Both the position numbers and the translations under genes were made by a program. The notes beneath the pieces are model-generated. The model was not told where the DNA came from, made no database searches, and saw only the letters and a program-made list of their open reading frames with translations. 45,257 nucleotides of DNA. Source: Gemmiger sp. Lineage in GTDB: Bacteria; Bacillota; Clostridia; Oscillospirales; Ruminococcaceae. The stretch covers positions 1 through 45,257 of the forward strand of contig JAQUSS010000006.1 of NCBI GenBank assembly GCA_028710135.1, read 5' to 3'. This document shows positions 36,905-45,257 of the stretch, piece after piece (position 1 is the stretch's first letter; every line of letters begins with the position of its first letter).

Positions 36905-37183
36905 TTACGCCGCCGTTTGCAATGTCGGCGCGTACGCATATGCCAGCGGGGCGCCGTTCTCCAAGCTGCCTTGGCGGCGGAACCCGTGCCGCTCAAAGGC
37001 GGCAGTGCGCACTTCATCCCGCGCATCAATCGCTGTGCGCAGGTAGCCGCAGCAAGCCTTGCCAAACTGTGCGCAAACCATGACAGGTACTTCTGGCACG
37101 CCGACAATCACAAACCGCTCAATAAAGGCATAGGTGCTTTCGTAGCTCCAGCGTAGTTGCCGAACTTTTTCACCAAACTGCAT
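36905..37183 (-). CDS. Hypothetical protein
   Basis: MQFGEKVRQLRWSYESTYAFIERFVIVGVPEVPVMVCAQFGKACCGYLRTAIDARDEVRTAAFERHGF. Confidence 0.45.
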   Translation of the reverse strand: MQFGEKVRQLRWSYESTYAFIERFVIVGVPEVPVMVCAQFGKACCGYLRTAIDARDEVRTAAFERHGFRRQGSLENGAPLAYAYAPTLQTAA

Positions 37184-37215
37184 GGACAATCTCCTTTTGT
37201 GCAGAAAATATGCAT

Positions 37216-37299
37216 ATAATTTGCATTATGAGAAGTTCCAAGATGGCAGCGTAAAATGTATTGAAGAGGAGATACCGTTTGAGGTGCCGGAGGGGTGGG
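37216..37299 (+). repeat. Inverted repeat IR-A left arm (84 bp)
   Basis: Identical by eye to the reverse complement of 41429-41512. Confidence 0.93.
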
Positions 37300-37946
37300 A
37301 ATGGTGCAGATTGCGAGAGTTGTTTAATGTATGCTCTAGCAAAAGAGTTTTACAATCTGAGTGGAAAACAGAAGGCGTTCCATTTTATAGAGCTAGAGAA
37401 ATTGCAAAGTTAGCAAATACAGATTATGTTGATAATGATTTATTTATTTCCCAAAAACACTATCATATGTTAATGCAAACTTATGATGTTCCTCATGCGG
37501 GTGACTTGATGGTTACTGGTGTTGGTACTATTGGTAAAGTATATATTGTTAAGGAAAAAGATTGCTTCTATTACAAGGATGCAAGTGTTCTCTGTTTTGA
37601 GAATTGTTACCATGCGATAGAGCCGCAGTTTGCAAAGTTTATGATTGATTCTTCTCTTTTGCAAAAACAAATACATAGCAAAACTTACGGAAATACGGTC
37701 GATACGATAACAATTGCAATCGCAAATGATTATCTTTGTGTTTTGCCACCGTTGTCAGAACAAACAAGGATTATCAGTAAACTGCAAGACAGCTTGCAAA
37801 TGGTAAGTTCAATAAAATGCAGTTCTGACAAAATTGAAACAAGCATCAGAATGACAAAATCCAAAATTCTCGACCTCGCCATCAGAGGCAAACTTGTACC
37901 GCAAGACTCCGCAGATGAGCCTGCATCTGTTCTGCTCGAACGCATA

Positions 37947-38035
37947 CGAGCAGAGAAAGAAGAACTGATAAAGCAAGGCAAAATTAAGCGTGATAAGAAC
38001 GATTCTATCATCTACAAGGGTGATGATAACTCTTA
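37947..38035 (+). repeat. Inverted repeat IR-B left arm (89 bp)
   Basis: Identical by eye to the reverse complement of 40696-40784. Confidence 0.93.
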
Positions 38036-38631
38036 TTATGAGAAGTTCTCTAATGGGTCAATTATATGCATAGATGAAGACATACCATTTGATATTCCGA
38101 ATTCATGGCAATGGGTAAGATTGAACAATCTTGTTGTTAAAGACGTCAAACGTGGTAAGGCTCCGAAATATTCAGAGGACGTAACCAATACTTTAGTCTT
38201 TGCACAAAAATGCAATCTTAAAGCAGGTGGTATAAATACAGAATTGGCAAAGTACCTTGATGAAGCTGTTCTTTCCAAATATCTCGAAACGGACTTTCTT
38301 ACAAGTGGGGATATTGTTGTAAACTCTACCGGAACCGGAACCCTTGGACGTGTAGGAATTCTTGAAGATATACTCATATCAATCGTTCCAGATACACATG
38401 TGACGGTAATTCGGACAAGTCCTCACATTTGCTCTCGATATATTTATTGTGTACTAAAAGAAAGCCAACCAGTTCTTGAGGATAGCGGAGAGGGTTCAAC
38501 CAATCAAAAGGAGCTACGGCCTAACACATTGACAAGTTTTCTTGTGCCGTTGCCACCACTTGATGAACAAATACGCATTGCATCAATCATTACAAAAGCA
38601 AATAAGGTACTATTGCAAATTACTAAAAAAA

Positions 38632-39204
38632 TCAGTTGATGCATTCAAGAACAGAATTAAGAACTTTGTGAATTTCCTTCATTTGTAACACCATTCGTGT
38701 CTGATATTTTTGCGGTGGTATCGGTAAAATCAAATTCAAAATATCTTCTCTTGAAATGCCTGGTATTAGTCCTTTAGCATTTGTAATAAGCAAGTCAAGG
38801 TAATATCGTATGCATAGTTCCATATATTCAGAATCAAGATTGCAAACATTTCTGATTGCCATTATTTGACGAGCTATATGAGCATTACCAAAATCATTAA
38901 ACGCAATTTCACCAACAGTTCCCTTACAGGTAAGGAGTAAATCACCTGTTTCGCTGATAACCTGCGGGGAAGTTGTCCATCGGTTAATGATTACAGAACC
39001 ATTTGAAAAATTGCTTGCTCCAGTAATATATGGAATTCCATCATTACTGGAATTGTATTCCGATGGCGCAAGATCACGACCAGAAAGCAACTGCCATATA
39101 CTTTTTAAGCGAACAAACATCCAGTTGGCAGGCAATTCGAAAGGGATCTCCTCGTTGATACAAACTACTTTATTTCCTATCTTCTCATAATAAGAGCTGT
39201 ACAC
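38632..39204 (-). pseudogene. Orphan HsdS half-gene (single TRD)
   Basis: YYEKIGNKVVCINEEIPFELPANWMFVRLKSIWQLLSGRDLAPSEYNSSNDGIPYITGASNF...ISREDILNLILPIPPQKYQTRMV; tail-to-tail 8-bp overlap with the silent hsdS. Confidence 0.85.
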
Positions 39205-39263
39205 ACTTCACCTCTATAATTTGAATTGCAGCAATGCAAAACAAATTATGGAGGTGTCTTACT

Positions 39264-40073
39264 ATGAAAGACAAAAATGAATTCGAAAAATTCTTGCGAA
39301 AGGAGAACTTGGCGGCAAATACGATTACTTCGTATCTTTGGACATTGGACTATTTTCTTGCCCATTATGATAATCTCACAAAAGAAAACTTGTTGGCATA
39401 CAAAGGCTACCTGATGGAGCACTACAAGCCGAAAACGGTCAATCTGCGTATCCAAGGCATCAACAAGTATGTTGAGTTTACAGGCAAGAACAGTCTTTGC
39501 CTAAAGGCTGTGAAGGTGCAACAGAAGAATTTCTTGGAAAATGTAATAAGCAATGCTGATTACACATTTCTAAAGAAACAGCTTCTTAAAGATGGCAATA
39601 AAGCATGGTACTTTGTTGTGTGGTATTTAGCAGCAACGGGAGCACGAGTCAGCGAACTGATACAGATTAAAATTGAACATATTGAAATCGGGTATTTTGA
39701 TTTATATTCAAAAGGCGGCAAACTTCGAAGGTTATACATACCAAAGAAATTACGAAATGAAACGCTTTTATGGCTGGAGGAAATCAATCGTCCCTCTGGT
39801 TTTTTATTTGTTAATCGCTTTGGTGAACGCATAACCACAAGAGGCATCTCGCAGCAGCTTAAAAACTATGCAGATAAATACAGTCTTGATAAGAAAGTGG
39901 TTTATCCGCATTCATTCAGACATCGTTATGCTAAAAACTTTCTTGAAAAATACAACGACATTGCCCTGCTTGCAGATTTGATGGGGCATGAGAGTATTGA
40001 AACAACTCGTATCTATCTTCGCAGAACAGCCAGCGAACAACAGGCTCTGGTTGATAAAATTGTAACTTGGTAA
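39264..40073 (+). CDS. Tyrosine recombinase (XerC/D-like), probable hsdS invertase
   Basis: TGARVSELIQI (Arg I), HSFRHRYA (HxxR), LMGHESIETTRIYLR (H...Y); SD GGAGGT upstream of 39264. Confidence 0.9.
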   Translation: MKDKNEFEKFLRKENLAANTITSYLWTLDYFLAHYDNLTKENLLAYKGYLMEHYKPKTVNLRIQGINKYVEFTGKNSLCLKAVKVQQKNFLENVISNADYTFLKKQLLKDGNKAWYFVVWYLAATGARVSELIQIKIEHIEIGYFDLYSKGGKLRRLYIPKKLRNETLLWLEEINRPSGFLFVNRFGERITTRGISQQLKNYADKYSLDKKVVYPHSFRHRYAKNFLEKYNDIALLADLMGHESIETTRIYLRRTASEQQALVDKIVTW

Positions 40074-40078
40074 AAAAG

Positions 40079-40109
40079 CAAGCCACTCTCCGTCAAAAGA
40101 GAGTGGCTT
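40079..40109. terminator. Terminator between recombinase and expressed hsdS
   Basis: AAGCCACTCTC-CGTCAAAA-GAGAGTGGCTT. Confidence 0.8.
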
Positions 40110-40112
40110 ACT

Positions 40113-41704
40113 TTATGATAGTGATGCTGATATTTGGTCGAGATATACAAAAGCTTTATCTACGGCTTCAACAATTCTATTCTGTTCAGATATTGGCGGT
40201 AGTGCAAATGGTATCTTTGATAATACATCACCGGTTAGATGCTTTATGGTTACGCCAGCACACATTCGTTTAAGTTGAGCCTTACTTTCATAACACATCA
40301 AGTAGTACATGAAATAATAAGGATTACAGTTTTGGAAGAGTTTTACTCGATGTAAAGCATTTTGATATTGGATTGAAATGTCTTTGCACCAAACGCAGCA
40401 ACGCCCTACATCTCCACCTTCACAAATAAGCAAATCATTCTTTGAGATTGCATATCTTTTAAGTTCTTTCTCCTCAAATCTCATTTCTTTAATATCTGAG
40501 AGATCAACAGCGTTCCATCGCACATTTACACTTCTCAGATACGGATAGAGGTTACCCGTGTTTTTTGCTTTATCTAATGTTTTACCCAAATCAATTCTAG
40601 CTATTTCATAGAGGGTGCACCAGCGCCATCCATGTGGTAAATCAAACAGTAGTTGGTCTGACAGACATTCTTGCCGTTTTGCAAACTTGAGATAGTAAGA
40701 GTTATCATCACCCTTGTAGATGATAGAATCGTTCTTATCACGCTTAATTTTGCCTTGCTTTATCAGTTCTTCTTTCTCTGCTCGAATGTGTTCAAGCAGA
40801 ACAGATGCAGGCTCATCAGAGGAGTCTTGCGGTACAAGTTTGCCTCTGATGGCGAGGTCGAGAATACGAGATTTCAGGGTACTAATATAGTTCGTCAAGG
40901 TTTCTCTGCTGACAAGAATATCGGAAACAGCCTTTTTGCTTTTTGCCAGACCAATTACGATCTGCTCTTGCTCGCAACGTGGTGGAATAGGAACAAGCAT
41001 GTATTTGAGCTGTGCTTGATTAAGATTGAGCATAGTGTTACCAATAGAACCACCCGAAAGATAATCTACGGAATAGGACGATGCTATCACAGAAGACAAG
41101 TAGTCGGGTGAGATTTGAGATGATTTCCGTAAAACAAAACTACCGGTGCCGCATAACCAGCCTTCTGCATTTTTTCTTGCAACTGCGCAGCGCCCCATAT
41201 CGCCACGACGGGCAACCAAAATATCTCCGCATTTAATCTGAAATGTTGACAGGCGTGCAAAGGTTTCTTCTGATACCGTCATTTTACCATTTGGCACAAG
41301 GGTCTCGTCAATTATGCTTATGGGATTAATAACAGGAATGCCATTTTCAACATAGTCCGACTTGTGGAGAGAACTACCAAAAGGACCTGTAATAAATTCC
41401 AATAGTACACTGTTGATTCTCGCCCACGCCCACCCCTCCGGCACCTCAAACGGTATCTCCTCTTCAATACATTTTACGCTGCCATCTTGGAACTTCTCAT
41501 AATGCAAATTATCCTCACCCTTGAAAATGATGGTATCGCCTTTAATATCCTTTGCTTTCAGTTTGCCGTCCTGGACCATCTGCTGTTTTTCGGCACGGAT
41601 ACGCTCAAGCAGAACGGATGCAGGCTCATCGTTAGGGTCTTGCGGTACAAGCTTCCCACGAATTGCAAGGTCAAGTATTTTTTGGCGAAGCGCCCCTGTG
41701 TCCA

Positions 41705-41705
<1 letters not shown>
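40113..41705 (-). CDS. hsdS: Type I restriction-modification specificity subunit (expressed copy)
   Basis: MDTGALRQKILDLAIRGKLVPQDPNDEPASVLLERIRAEKQQMVQDGKLK; two TRDs separated by a conserved helical region; TAATG overlap with hsdM. Confidence 0.94.
40696..40784 (-). repeat. Inverted repeat IR-B right arm (89 bp)
   Basis: Reverse complement of 37947-38035. Confidence 0.93.
41429..41512 (-). repeat. Inverted repeat IR-A right arm (84 bp)
   Basis: Reverse complement of 37216-37299. Confidence 0.93.

Positions 41706-45257
<3,552 letters not shown>

Larger units (their letters stand above)
37216..38639 (+). pseudogene. hsdS: Silent/inverted hsdS storage cassette (two TRDs, no native 5' end)
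   Basis: Begins inside the 84-bp repeat shared with the expressed hsdS; contains TRD1', conserved helix region LDLAIRGKLVPQDSADEPASVLLERIRAEKEELIKQGKIKRD, and TRD2'; lacks the constant N-terminus MDTGALRQKI. Confidence 0.88.

Noticed and set aside
37182-37215. Native start codon for the plus-strand hsdS at 37182
   Set aside because: The sequence upstream of IR-A does not encode the constant HsdS N-terminus and has no clear SD; treated as a silent cassette.
39264-40073. Recombinase as the integrase of the tRNA-Arg island
   Set aside because: It lies inside the hsdS inverted repeats, which better explains it as a local invertase; the island integrase is expected near the other end, outside the window.

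Overview
The window looks like a chromosomal segment from a gut-type Firmicute (inference from gene families; probably Oscillospiraceae-like). From about 0 to 33 kb the DNA is GC-rich. It carries TetR+MATE, a PHP hydrolase, a minus-strand Fe-ADH/cupin/FMN-reductase/MerR cluster, an ECF sigma/anti-sigma pair, and a large carbohydrate locus. That locus has YesMN-type HK/RR, an ABC sugar importer, a CxPxR sulfatase, a GH106-like protein and SGNH hydrolases. MarR/flavodoxin/MATE genes follow, then AraC, a DUF5107-TPR protein and a GH42 beta-galactosidase. From about 34.4 kb an accessory region begins at a truncated tRNA-Arg(CCG) 3' half. It contains a SWIM-domain protein, a Fic protein and, from about 37 kb, AT-rich DNA with a type I restriction-modification locus (hsdR-hsdM-hsdS). 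That locus has an inverted silent hsdS, an extra orphan TRD half-gene and a tyrosine recombinase, so it is a probable invertible specificity-switching system. The most striking non-coding signal is 21 copies of two sister palindromes in five intergenic clusters. They differ by exactly two compensatory base pairs, and many are arranged as inverted A-B pairs resembling BIMEs. All calls were made by eye from sequence; no database search was run.
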